In this document: one piece after another, positions 17,754 to 27,100 of the stretch
Numbering within the stretch: position 1 is the stretch's first letter
Layout of the letters: each line of letters starts with the position of its first letter
From: Methylococcales symbiont of Iophon sp. n. MRB-2018
GTDB lineage: Bacteria > Pseudomonadota > Gammaproteobacteria > Methylococcales > Methylomonadaceae
Assembly: GCA_003666325.1 (NCBI GenBank)
Contig: QPIL01000105.1
Location: 1 to 36,885 of the forward strand
DNA length: 36,885 nt
Direction of reading: 5' to 3'
Made by a program: the position numbers and the translations under genes
Notes under the pieces: model-generated
What the model saw: only the letters and a program-made list of their open reading frames with translations
Told to the model about the DNA's origin: nothing
The model's database searches: none

Positions 17754-18082
17754 AGCACATAATAAATAATTCCAGCCGAGTACTAACGCGACCGCTGAAT
17801 TTGACGTTATATCAAGGGGTCAGATACCGTCTTAAAAATCAACCCTAATCCCAATATTTTTTAACATGTTCCACGCAACTTCCTATCTATCCTAATCGGG
17901 GCTTTGCCTCAAACGCATAAGAACTACTATGGTTCTGGTGCTTGGTGCGTACTCTGCTGCTCTTGGTGCGTTTTTGGTGCGGTCAGCAGAGATTGTTCCA
18001 GACAATCTTACTGCATTTCCACCATCCCTGGCGGTCAAACGCACCCTACCGTCCTGAGTCCTGATCCATTTTTAAGGCTTGA
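17754..18082. other. Intergenic repeat-rich gap between the AlkB-like gene and higA
   Basis: No gene is supported in these 329 bases. They hold the mosaic module at 18010-18089 (a TGCATTTCCAC segment, CAAACGCACCCTAC, two TCCTGA units and the end motif) and GGTGCG-type repeats before it. Confidence 0.6.
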
Positions 18083-18089
18083 CTAAATA
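18010..18089 (+). repeat. Mosaic repeat module ending in the TTGACTA end motif
   Basis: TGCATTTCCAC, ATCCCTGG and CAAACGCACCCTAC at about 18010-18049, then GTCCTGAGTCCTGA and the end motif TAAGGCTTGACTAAATA finishing at 18089. The same order of parts occurs at 31713-31903, there with more spacer and more heptamer units. The higA stop codon at 18083-18085 lies within the end motif. Confidence 0.7.
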
Positions 18090-18484
18090 AACACTAATGG
18101 TGACACTTGAAACCTACTGCTCATTTTTTTAATCTGTTCAATATTTAAAGTCCTTTTCCCCGTTAAAATTTCAGAAACCACACCTTGGCTTCCTATTTCT
18201 TTTAAATCAGATTGTTTCAAGCCATGCTCCTGCATGAGATATTTTAAAACATCAATAGGAAATGCTTCTTTTATTTTGTATTCTCGATTTTCATAATTTT
18301 CTATTAGATTTCCTATCGTTTCCATTACAGGTGCTAACTCATGATTTTGATTGTTTCCTACTTCATCAACTAAATTATCTAAGGTCTCAACCAAAGCCTG
18401 ATACTCAGATTCTGTATGTGGAACTGAAAAGATAGCTTTAATAGTTGGCCAGACTTTTACAATATTCTCTAATTGCTTATTCAT
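18083..18484 (-). CDS. higA: HigA-type antitoxin with C-terminal HTH
   Basis: Antitoxin and autoregulator partner of the upstream HigB. It is 133 residues from the ATG at 18484, whose ATGA overlaps the stop of higB, the standard coupling; an ATG at 18496 would add four residues. The C-terminal half is an HTH_3-like domain (LKYLMQEHGLKQSDLKEIGSQG, LTGKRTLN), and the N-terminal half is the acidic helix typical of HigA. The stop falls inside the dispersed end motif at 18069-18089, so the last residue or two may have been changed by that insertion. Confidence 0.88.
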   Translation of the reverse strand: MNKQLENIVKVWPTIKAIFSVPHTESEYQALVETLDNLVDEVGNNQNHELAPVMETIGNLIENYENREYKIKEAFPIDVLKYLMQEHGLKQSDLKEIGSQGVVSEILTGKRTLNIEQIKKMSSRFQVSPLVFI

Positions 18485-18771
18485 GATTTTTTCCATTTTT
18501 CTTTGTTGTATTCGTTATGTGTCAGTACATGACGAATATATAAATATTGAGTCTTGTAATGTATAGCAGTAATTAATCTTATTTTGTTACCACCTATGTT
18601 GAATACCGTTAAATTATCAACTTTATCTGCACTTGGAAAAATTTGTCTTAACTTCGCAAAATTAGGTATCTCATTCTGTTTAATTATTCGATACCATGCA
18701 TCCAAAGCAGTAGAAGTATTTGGGTGTTTTTCAGAAAATACTATTAATCGCTTTCGAGTGACAATGTGCAT
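18481..18771 (-). CDS. higB: HigB-type mRNA interferase toxin
   Basis: A 96-residue RelE-superfamily toxin that cleaves mRNA on the ribosome. Family features include the basic start MHIVTRKRLIVFSEKHP, AWYRIIK, FNIGGNKIRLITAIHY and the C-terminal IRHVLTHNEYNKEKWK. The toxin gene precedes its antitoxin, as usual in higBA. A 15-base palindrome lies 12 bases upstream of its start, a likely HigA operator. Confidence 0.92.
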   Translation of the reverse strand: MHIVTRKRLIVFSEKHPNTSTALDAWYRIIKQNEIPNFAKLRQIFPSADKVDNLTVFNIGGNKIRLITAIHYKTQYLYIRHVLTHNEYNKEKWKKS

Positions 18772-18782
18772 AAAATACTATT

Positions 18783-18797
18783 ATCTCATAATGAGAT
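18783..18797 (-). promoter_or_regulatory. Palindromic operator upstream of higBA
   Basis: ATCTCAT-A-ATGAGAT is a perfect 7+1+7 palindrome, placed where promoter elements for higB are expected. By analogy with other HigA systems the antitoxin or HigBA complex would bind here to repress its own promoter. No other copy was noticed nearby. Confidence 0.7.
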
Positions 18798-18880
18798 TGT
18801 TGCGATTAAAAATTATTTTCCTTTGCTTGTTTTTCTATATAGCTACTTTTAAGAATGGTAATGGGGAAACTTCACTCCTA

Positions 18881-19819
18881 CTAATCCAAAAATGCACTAA
18901 TACCAGCTATGCCTTGTGCCCCAAACCTTTTTGCTTTTACTTTGTCTGCTCTTTTTAAGCCACCTAGTGCAAAAACAGGTAAGTTAGCTGTTTTTGTTAA
19001 TGCCATAAATTTATCCCAGCCTAACGGTTTTGTATCTGCATGTGTTCTCGTTTCTAGCACAGGAGCAAGTACAACAAAGTCCACACCAATAGTCTCAGCA
19101 TGTTGTAACTCCAATTGATTATGACAAGATGCTGCAATCCATGAGAATCTTGCAGGCCTTTTCTTTAAGGCTAATAAATCAATTGCTGTCAAATGAAACC
19201 CATCTACATGGCTTCTTTTAGCGCCTTTAACCGCTGAGTTGACCAGTAATAATACGCCGTTTTTTTTAGCCAATGGCTTCGCCCATTGAAAAAACTTAAT
19301 TACCGTATGCTCAGCTAAGGTTTTAATTCTTATCTGAATCATTTTAACGCCATCCGCTAATAAACGATTAAACTGGGCAGCCAGAACATTCTCATCGACA
19401 CCATTCAAAATGGCATATTCATCTGTTAATCTAACAGCATTCAGGATTGAATAATTGGCAGCAGGAAATGAAAAATTAGTTAAATGGTCAGGCAATACCC
19501 ATTGTATTTTCTGAGCTTCCAATGCCATTGCTTCACCCGAAAAACCCTGAATAGTCCAGACATCAAGTAATACTTTTAGATCAGAATACTGATGCCTTAT
19601 TTGTATCAACGGTAGCATGTTCTGTACCGAAATATTAAGCTCTTCTTTTAACTCTCTTACCAAGGCTTGCTGAACAGATTCTCCCTGCTCAACCTTGCCA
19701 CCGGGAAACTCCCATAAACCCCCTTGATGAGCATGTTCACGCCTTAAAGCAATCAATATCTGCCCAGAACTATCTTTAATAACACCGACTGCAATATGTA
19801 ACACTTTTGACTCACTCAA
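18881..19819 (-). CDS. mutT: Nudix hydrolase MutT fused to a thiamine phosphate synthase-like domain
   Basis: The N-terminal domain (about 1-130) is MutT type: it hydrolyses 8-oxo-dGTP to the monophosphate so oxidised guanine is not put into DNA. The Nudix box is at 41-63 (G41, E47, R55-E56, E59-E60) with WEFPGGK before it. The C-terminal domain (about 140-312) is ThiE/TenI-like (QIRIKTL, VDGFHLTA, DFVVLAPVLETRTHADTKPLGWDKF, ALGGL). This fusion is common in gammaproteobacteria, and the ThiE part usually lacks proven thiamine activity. The start is TTG at 19819, 11 bases after argJ ends, with a GAAG upstream; no closer ATG would keep the Nudix strand. Confidence 0.92.
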   Translation of the reverse strand: MSESKVLHIAVGVIKDSSGQILIALRREHAHQGGLWEFPGGKVEQGESVQQALVRELKEELNISVQNMLPLIQIRHQYSDLKVLLDVWTIQGFSGEAMALEAQKIQWVLPDHLTNFSFPAANYSILNAVRLTDEYAILNGVDENVLAAQFNRLLADGVKMIQIRIKTLAEHTVIKFFQWAKPLAKKNGVLLLVNSAVKGAKRSHVDGFHLTAIDLLALKKRPARFSWIAASCHNQLELQHAETIGVDFVVLAPVLETRTHADTKPLGWDKFMALTKTANLPVFALGGLKRADKVKAKRFGAQGIAGISAFLD

Positions 19820-19830
19820 GTCTGTTTACT

Positions 19831-21045
19831 TCAAGTTCTATATTCTGCATTAATACGAACATAGTCATAAGACAGGTCACAGGTCAAAACTTCCTCTGTA
19901 GCATTTCCACGCCCCAAAATAATTCGGATGGTAATTTCTTCTTTGTCCATAACTTGCTGTCCTCGTTCTTCGGTATAAGTATCTGCACGGCAGCCCTGTT
20001 TAACAATACAAACATCATTCAGGTAGATTTCAATTTTAGCTAAATCAAGATCATCTAATCCAGAACGACCTACGGCAGCAAGAATACGTCCCCAATTAGG
20101 ATCACTGGCAAAAAAAGCTGTTTTGACTAAAGGTGAATGTGCCACCGTTTTACCGACTAACAAGGCCTCCTTATCGTTTTTGCCTTGTTCAACATAAATC
20201 CGCATCAACTTAGTTGCGCCTTCACCATCTCTAATAATCAACTCTGCTAAACGCTTACAAATAGCTTTCACTGCCTTTGAAAAAATTGCATAATTCTGAC
20301 TATCGGGCAGAATCTCAGCGGCTAAAGATTGACCACTTGCCATTAAAATACAGGCATCATTGGTCGAAGTATCACCATCAACGGTGATACGATTAAAAGA
20401 TTGTTCCGCTGCTTCAGACAAGCATTGTTGCAAAAGTGATTGGCTGATTTTTGCATCGGTCGCAACAAAAGCCAATACCGTCGCCATATTGGGCTGGACC
20501 ATGCCCGCACCCTTTGAAATACCACTCAGCGTTATCGACTGCCCTTCTATTTCTATCACCACAGAAGCTGCTTTTGCAAAGGTATCCGTGGTCATAATGG
20601 CATGTGCAGCCTGATTCCAGTGTTCTTCTCTTAAATCATTTATCGCAGCTGGCAATGCCTTTTCAATTTTATCAACGGGTAAGTTTTCACCAATCACACC
20701 TGTTGAAAAAGGCAACACCTGAGAACAGTCTCCATCTGTTAAGCTGGCTAATAATGCACAGCACTCATTGGCATCCTGCATACCTTGCTCACCTGTTCCA
20801 GCATTTGCATTACCAGCATTGATCAGTAACCATCGAGGCATTTTTGGTAAATGCTCTTTAGCAATATGTACCGGTGCAGCACAAAATGCATTCTGCGTAA
20901 AAACACCTGCACAAGTCGTCCCATCAATCATTTCTATAATGAGAAGATCATTTCTTTCTGTTTGTTTAATGCCTGCATTACTGCTACCTAATTTAATCCC
21001 TGAAACCTTAAATATTTCAGGAAAATCAACATTGCCTACTGCCAT
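19831..21045 (-). CDS. argJ: Bifunctional ornithine acetyltransferase / N-acetylglutamate synthase
   Basis: Transfers the acetyl group of N-acetylornithine to glutamate, recycling it in arginine synthesis, and may also make N-acetylglutamate. The length of 404 residues fits ArgJ. The precursor self-cleaves before the nucleophile threonine in GAGMVQPNMATVLAF (near T189); TVDGDTSTND and the C-terminal GRGNATEEVLTCDLSYDYVRINAEYRT are also conserved. It is directly followed by the mutT fusion gene. In Pseudomonas the argJ and mutT genes are also close neighbours. Confidence 0.96.
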   Translation of the reverse strand: MAVGNVDFPEIFKVSGIKLGSSNAGIKQTERNDLLIIEMIDGTTCAGVFTQNAFCAAPVHIAKEHLPKMPRWLLINAGNANAGTGEQGMQDANECCALLASLTDGDCSQVLPFSTGVIGENLPVDKIEKALPAAINDLREEHWNQAAHAIMTTDTFAKAASVVIEIEGQSITLSGISKGAGMVQPNMATVLAFVATDAKISQSLLQQCLSEAAEQSFNRITVDGDTSTNDACILMASGQSLAAEILPDSQNYAIFSKAVKAICKRLAELIIRDGEGATKLMRIYVEQGKNDKEALLVGKTVAHSPLVKTAFFASDPNWGRILAAVGRSGLDDLDLAKIEIYLNDVCIVKQGCRADTYTEERGQQVMDKEEITIRIILGRGNATEEVLTCDLSYDYVRINAEYRT

Positions 21046-21126
21046 TTATTTTTTACCTGTTACTAATACCCTTTATTCTTGAAAATGGTATAAATCCATT
21101 GCTTTGTAAAATACAATTAATCTTGT

Positions 21127-22272
21127 TTACGCTTTAAAAAAAACATAAACTTTTGCAATTCTATCTATTTCTTTTTCGATTAATATACATTGCTTTTTTA
21201 AGTCCTCTATCTGTTCTGTATGTGTAAACATGCCATGAGGTAAAATGACTTCCACTTCAACCAAGCCATCCAAATAGTGGATTCTAAATTCGTCAACTGT
21301 ATGGGAAAATTCAGCTAAATAATGCTCCAGATAGACTTGAACTTGCTTTCGCGTCAATGGTTGTTGATTGTTCCCTCCAAACTCATCATCTTCTGGGTCA
21401 ATATGTACTAATACATCAACCACATCATCAAATTCTGTTTTTAATTCATCCCTGACTCTATCACCTATCATGTGTCCTTCAGACACGCTAATACGAGGGT
21501 CAACTACAATATGTGCATCAATATAAGCATCTTCTCCCATCCGTCGAGTACGCAGAAAATGAATACTTTGTACATCATGCGTTTGTTTGATCACACGCCG
21601 AATCTCTCTTACATAATCCTCTGGCAATGCGGAGTCCACTAATTCATTAATACTTTCCATCACTAGGGAAAGTCCCATTTTCATAATCATTAACGCTACA
21701 ATGACCGCTGCAATTGCATCTGCAAAGGGATAACCCCAAAAAACAGCAGCAATACCAATCAATACAACAATTGAAGAAAAAGCGTCACTTCTATGATGCC
21801 AAGCATTCGCTAACAGCAGTTTTGATCGCGTCAGGTCACCCACTCTTTTGGTGTAATGAAATAACCATTCATTAGCTAAAATAGAAACAATGGCAATACC
21901 CATGGTATCTTTATTTGGTACTAACAGTTTCTCTGGTTCATTCAATCTTTCTAGTGCATCCCAAGCTATACCACCAGCAACCATAATCAAGCCCAACCCT
22001 AATAACACGGTTGCCATGGTTTCAAAACGGCGATGTCCATAGGGATGATTATGGTCTGCTTCTCGACTCCCCATTTTAATAGCAATAATGACAAATAAGT
22101 CACTGACCAGATCTGATAAGGAATGGATACCATCTGCAATTAAGGCGGCAGACTGTCCCAAAACACCCACTGTCACTTTGATGATTGCCAGGAAAATATT
22201 GATCAAAGCCCCGACATAAGTGACTCTTGCCTTTAATTTTAAAACCTGACTAGCATTATAAATCTCAGCCAC
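21127..22272 (-). CDS. Cation diffusion facilitator family transporter
   Basis: Inner-membrane metal(II)/proton antiporter, 381 residues with about six transmembrane helices in the first 200 residues and a cytosolic C-terminal domain. The metal-site pairs are H50-x3-D54 (IADGIHSLSD) and H159-x3-D163 (HHRSD), an HD-HD set more typical of zinc than iron transporters, and NHPYGHRRFET is conserved. A longer C-terminal tail than FieF (beyond about residue 290) ends in a second ferredoxin-like stretch. The start is GTG at 22272, one base after tusA stops. Its linkage to the thiolation genes is unusual and its metal is unproven. Confidence 0.88.
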   Translation of the reverse strand: MAEIYNASQVLKLKARVTYVGALINIFLAIIKVTVGVLGQSAALIADGIHSLSDLVSDLFVIIAIKMGSREADHNHPYGHRRFETMATVLLGLGLIMVAGGIAWDALERLNEPEKLLVPNKDTMGIAIVSILANEWLFHYTKRVGDLTRSKLLLANAWHHRSDAFSSIVVLIGIAAVFWGYPFADAIAAVIVALMIMKMGLSLVMESINELVDSALPEDYVREIRRVIKQTHDVQSIHFLRTRRMGEDAYIDAHIVVDPRISVSEGHMIGDRVRDELKTEFDDVVDVLVHIDPEDDEFGGNNQQPLTRKQVQVYLEHYLAEFSHTVDEFRIHYLDGLVEVEVILPHGMFTHTEQIEDLKKQCILIEKEIDRIAKVYVFFKA

Positions 22273-22273
22273 A

Positions 22274-22498
22274 CTAAGCTACCTGTAAAATGATGGTATA
22301 TTCCATTTCAGTAGAAATAGTCTCTAGTATCTTATGCCCATTGATTCGACACCATGCAGGAATATCTTGCATGACACCAGGGTCAGTACAAATCACTTCA
22401 AGAATATCGCCAGCATTCATGGTTTTTACTTTATCCTGAGTACGAATAACAGGCAATGGACATAATAAGCGCTTCGCATTTAATATCTCTTTAGCCAT
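22274..22498 (-). CDS. tusA: TusA-family sulfur carrier
   Basis: A 74-residue protein with the family motif LCPLPVIRTQ; C13 is the sulfur-accepting cysteine that takes persulfide sulfur from a desulfurase. GDILEVICTDPG fits the TusA/SirA fold. The ATG at 22498 has AGGT before it and follows the PP-loop gene by eight bases; starting at 22519 would overlap that gene's end. It sits between a PP-loop thiolase-like gene and a CDF transporter, all in one direction and one to eight bases apart. Confidence 0.88.
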   Translation of the reverse strand: MAKEILNAKRLLCPLPVIRTQDKVKTMNAGDILEVICTDPGVMQDIPAWCRINGHKILETISTEMEYTIILQVA

Positions 22499-22506
22499 AT
22501 TTTTAC

Positions 22507-23550
22507 CTAAATCATCCACTGTAGAGGGATTTGATCGGCTTTTATTGGTTTGACTGTCACCTGCCGCTCTACTCCATCTTTTTCTCTAATGGTCACGTCA
22601 ACAAATTCTGCATCCCTGCCTTGCCCATAACGTGCAGTTAATTGCGCGGCAAGCAACAAGTCTTCTTCTGATGGTTCGCCATCAATCATCGCCAAAGGCC
22701 CTTTATGACTGGCACAGTTCATATTAATAAATTCTTTTTTATATCCCTGTAAAAAACGCACTTCGCCTTCTTCTCTGGCAACTATCAGCTTAAAGTTCTT
22801 TTTAGGACGAATATGCCGCCCCACTTTCAACAACATGACATCATCTAGATCATATTCTTTGCGACCTCGTGCCGTCCATAAATCAACCAGTTTGTCTGAA
22901 TAACTTTTGTCTGTTAAAAAACAGCAACCACCCGCAGGTTGGGCAAAATCCTCAAAGCCAAACTCATCTGCCAAAGCCAATTGTGGTTTGCGTGTTCTAC
23001 CGCTAAAATCATGTAGCTTCTCTCTATCAATCCAGCCTTCCCGTTCTGGTAATGTTATCGGCAAGTTTTTGGCACATAAGGGCCGTAATAATAAATCATC
23101 TGCACCTGATTCTTTGGCAATCACTGGCATGGTATCTTTTCTTTGTGACATGGGTCGCTGTCCAATCACCTCACCAGTAATAATAAAATCAAAGTCATTT
23201 TCCTCAATCCATTCTTTGGCTTTATGCACCATAAAGACTTTGCAGTCTAAACAGGGGTTCATATTAGCGCCATAGCCATGTTTAGGATTAATCAGAACAT
23301 CTTTATATTCATCAATAATATCTATGATATTTAATTTAATGCCTAATTGTTCTGCCGACCATAAAGCATTATTTCTTTTGGGCGTTGCCTTGTCTTTTTT
23401 TCTAATCGCATGAGTGTGTCCTTCTACACAGAAACCAGTAAAAAAATTAATGCCTTCAACATAAATCCCTTGATCTATAATCGTTTTAGCCGCCAACAAT
23501 GAATCTAATCCACCAGAAATCAATGCCACAGCTTTTCTTTGCTTGCTCAT
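22507..23550 (-). CDS. PP-loop ATPase tRNA thiolation-like protein with NFACT-R-like C-terminus
   Basis: A 347-residue protein. The N-terminal half is an adenylating PP-loop enzyme: VALISGGLDSLLAA (about residues 8-21), CLDCK (a CxxC pair near the middle) and ITGEVIGQRPMSQ, as in ThiI/MnmA-type tRNA thiouridylases. A GGCCFLTDK segment follows. The C-terminal part (HIRPKKNFKLIVAREEGE, GPLAMIDGEP) resembles the NFACT-R/DUF814 RNA-binding domain. Domain fusions of this kind have been described, and the likely role is thiolation of an RNA base with sulfur from TusA, its next-door gene. Substrate and position are unknown. The ATG at 23550 is preferred over upstream starts that add 19 unconserved residues. 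Confidence 0.75.
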   Translation of the reverse strand: MSKQRKAVALISGGLDSLLAAKTIIDQGIYVEGINFFTGFCVEGHTHAIRKKDKATPKRNNALWSAEQLGIKLNIIDIIDEYKDVLINPKHGYGANMNPCLDCKVFMVHKAKEWIEENDFDFIITGEVIGQRPMSQRKDTMPVIAKESGADDLLLRPLCAKNLPITLPEREGWIDREKLHDFSGRTRKPQLALADEFGFEDFAQPAGGCCFLTDKSYSDKLVDLWTARGRKEYDLDDVMLLKVGRHIRPKKNFKLIVAREEGEVRFLQGYKKEFINMNCASHKGPLAMIDGEPSEEDLLLAAQLTARYGQGRDAEFVDVTIREKDGVERQVTVKPIKADQIPLQWMI

Positions 23551-23612
23551 AACGCTTAAAATTCTATAAAAATGAGTAATTATACCTTGCACTACCAAAC
23601 TAACCAATATTC

Positions 23613-23800
23613 AAAGACTCAAGACGAAAGACGAAAGACTAAAGACGAAAGACGAAAGACGAAAGACGAAAGACGAAAGACGAAAGACTAAAGACTAAAG
23701 ACGAAAGACTAAAGACTAAAGACTAAAGACTAAAGACTAAAGACTAAAGACTAAAGACTCAAGACTCAGGACTCAGGACTAAAGGCTAAGGGCTAAAGAC
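23613..23800. repeat. Heptamer tandem array 1 (GACGAAA / GACTAAA / GACTCAG)
   Basis: About 27 units of a seven-base repeat, changing from mostly GACGAAA to GACTAAA then GACTCAG along its length, and ending in CCTTTGATTTTTGG. Similar arrays are at 28431-28497, 29880-29930 and 31820-31886 (inverted). The seven-base period would shift frame in any coding sequence. Confidence 0.95.
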
Positions 23801-23935
23801 CCTTTGATTTTTGGTAATTTCTTATGGTGTTAAAGTCTGGGCAGCCAATTTGATGTGGATTATGCAAAATAATGGTTAAATTGATTGGTTTTTGTGAATG
23901 ATGGGAGTTTTGGGATAAGACCCCAAAGGCATGGT

Positions 23936-24083
23936 TGTTTTGCTGATAAAACATACTAACAAAATCAACCCCAAACACAGGGCAACTAAACCTCTTTCAT
24001 TCAGAGTTATTTGTTGAACGTGATATAAGGCCCGATTCACTCCCTCCGTCATTCCTGCATGTTCTAAGCAGGAATCCAGGTGT
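23936..24083. repeat. Dispersed repeat block, copy A
   Basis: Contains ACTAACAAAATCAACCCC, CAGGGCAACTAAACCTC, TTTCATTCAGAGTTATTTG and then TCCCTCCGTC followed by the hairpin arms ATTCCTGC (24051-24058) and GCAGGAAT (24068-24075). Copies B (29966-30165) and C (30924-31048) share most of it. It ends shortly before the recB stop. Confidence 0.85.
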
Positions 24084-24127
24084 TGAAAAAGTCATTTTTT
24101 CAGACTCTTTATTACAGAGACCTCAAC

Positions 24128-27100
24128 TTATTCCGGCAATAGTTGCGCTGATAGCTGTTGAATTATGCTGATCTCTGGTCTAGTCTGGTAAACGCCACTA
24201 TTTTCCAGATTTTTATCCATACCGCGAACGAATAAATATTTGATGCCGCCAAAGTGTTGCTCATAACGGTAGCCTGACAGCCTATTTTGCAAATATTGAT
24301 GCAATACTAATGAGTAAATCCAATATTGCAGTCCATAATTATGCTCTCGCATGGACTTAATCATGGTGTCTTGCTCATAGTTTGGCAAATGATTCGATTT
24401 GTAATCTAGCACATAATATTTACCTTGGTGTTGGCAAATTAAATCAATAAAGCCGGTTAAATAACCACTGATAGTTTTTTCAGAAAGTGCTTGAAAGCTA
24501 GGACAATCTTTTAGTGTCGCATTAATCTGGCTGGTATTAAACGATTTTACTGGTAAATAAAAAGGCATTTCTTTTAAACATTGCTGTTCACTGAGTTGGG
24601 TTAATTTAAAACTGCTGTCATCCGTTGTTAATAATGTAGAAACTGTATGATTTAACAATTGATCCAATTTCTCTGGTACATCTATTTTTAATCCATAACG
24701 CAAACAGGAAGACTCTCTTTGCACACTAATATCGGTATTATCTGCTAAAGCATTAAAAGCAATATTTTCTAATAAATCATGAATTACATTTCCGGTATGA
24801 GCGCCACGCGGTAGATCATTACTTACAGGCTCAAGCACTTTGTCTAGTAGTAATTCTCTGGCTTTATCCGTGGCTATTTCAGGGATATCAATTGCATCAT
24901 AAGCGCTTAAAACAGAAAGTGAGGTATAACTACTCATTTGCCAAGATGTGTATAGTGATCGCTGTCTTTGTCTGCCAACTAATGGTGTGCTTGTTGTTGC
25001 TGTTTGATAATTGGCAGGCAGTGATTGCTCCGTTGTTAATAGGCGATATTCAAAAGCATCTGCTTGCTCCAGACTATAACTATTTAATTGTGTTTGTTGC
25101 GCTAAAAAATCACCTTCGCCGCAATCCAGTAAATAGGCCATCGCCGAATCATTGGCCTTTTCCTTACTTCGTACATTAGCCCAATTAATATAACAGCGAT
25201 ATTTTGCCCGTGTGACTGCTACATAAAAGACTCTTATGTTTTCAGCCAGTTCTTCTTCTAATGCTAATAAGCGATGTAATTCAAACTGTTCTGTACCTAG
25301 GTCGGCAATCATTTGTTGGTTTTTATAGCATTTAATCAACTGCTTTTCTTTTTTTAAGCGGGTTCCACGGTGCCACAAAAAAGGGCAGAAAACGATTGCA
25401 AACTCAAGGCCTTTGGCACTATGCATGGTAATGATTTTAACTGCATCGCCATCACTCTCTAGGCGCAATTGCTGCTCATCTGCTGTTGTTTTACTAGACT
25501 CAGCTGTGGTGATGTTTCTAACTAGCCAATCTAGGGTTTTATTTACTCCTAAATGCTCATCAATAATGGCTTGTTGAAGGAGTTCGATCAGATGTTGTAA
25601 ATTGGTGATTGTTCTTTCTGCTTGATCTGCTTTGAATACGTTTTCCTGCACTTTTTCCTGCGTCATTAAGTGGCGCATCATGGTCATTAGTCCATTTTTT
25701 TGCCAGTTTAAAAAATAGTTTTGAAAACGTGAGAGCCATGCATCATATTCAACTTCATTATTAATCAGTTGAAATAATTGCTGACCATTGAGGTTAAACC
25801 AAGGTAAAGCTAATGCTTGTTTCACTAATGTGTCATGCGTAGGATGGGCAATTGCTTGTAATAAAATATAAAGATCAGTCGCCTCCGCTGAGGAGAATAT
25901 TGATTGCTTGCTGTTGATGACAGCAGTAATACCTGATTCATTTAAAGCCTGCTGAAATTGTTGAGCCTGGACATGAGTCTCTACCAAGATAGCAATATCT
26001 TTTGCTTGAATTTTTTTTGCACTCTGCTCTTGGATAACAAAATCAGCACTCAATAGATTTAGAATTTCATTGACTACGCCTTGCTTTATTTTAATACTTG
26101 CTTTACCTGCAGACCAATAATTCTTATCACATTTTTCAAGTTGCCATAACACTAGAGGAGGAATTTTTTTTCCATTAAGCGTTAATGTGCCTTGTTCATC
26201 CGTCAGCGCACTTTCAGTGGAATAAAATTTGAGATGTTCAGAGTAAAAGGCCTTAGGTTTTTTGAATAGCGCATTAATGGCATTGACTAAAGTCGGCTGT
26301 GATCTCCAGTTATAGCTTAAAGTGAAGTTATGTTCTGCTTGTTGCTGGGCAACAAAATATGAATTAATATCTGCCCCTCTAAACTTATAAATAGCTTGCT
26401 TGGGGTCTCCAATTAAATATAAATAATGATTGGCTGAATGAAACAGCTTAGAAATAATGAACCATTGGTTTTTATCGGTATCCTGAAACTCATCAATTAA
26501 TGCAACCTGGTAGCATTGTCTAATTTCATTGCATAAGGCTGAACCGCCCTCATTTCTTAAAGCGGCATCAAGCCGACTGATTAAATGATCAAACGATAAA
26601 ATATTGTGCTGTTCCAGTTTTTTATCTAATTTTTCTCCTAATGTTTCCAGTAAAGCACGTCGGAACGCTAGTTTTAGCTTTGTTATTGCATAATCAACGG
26701 TTTCAAAAACAGTGTTGTTTATCTCTAATGATTGGATATAAACTTTTTTTTGTTGTTCACTCGTTTGTGGGTTTTTTTGACTTTTTTTGAATTTTTTACC
26801 GTCCAACGCATTGATAAGACCTGTTTCGCTAAAAATAGAAAAATCGGCGAGCAGATTGTTGTTTTTATCCATCCAGTCTATAAGAGATTGACTGCTTTCA
26901 TCAAAGGTATCACTAAACTGTTTTTTAAATTTACCTTCTGAGAGTGATTGCTGAATAAGTTGCAGAGTATTAACCATTGCCATTCTATTATCTTTAAGCA
27001 ATTGCTTTAACTTCGTTAGTTTTTGATTAAAATCTTCATACTCAGGAAGCACTTTTAATTCAGTTGTAATAAAATTAACACTAGCTAAAAATTTATCTGG

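Larger units (their letters stand above)
23551..24127. other. Gene-free region with heptamer array and dispersed block
   Basis: No gene supported. It contains the main heptamer array (23613-23800) followed by CCTTTGATTTTTGG, then unique sequence, then copy A of the dispersed repeat (23936-24083). A 61-codon open frame here is not credible. Confidence 0.6.
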
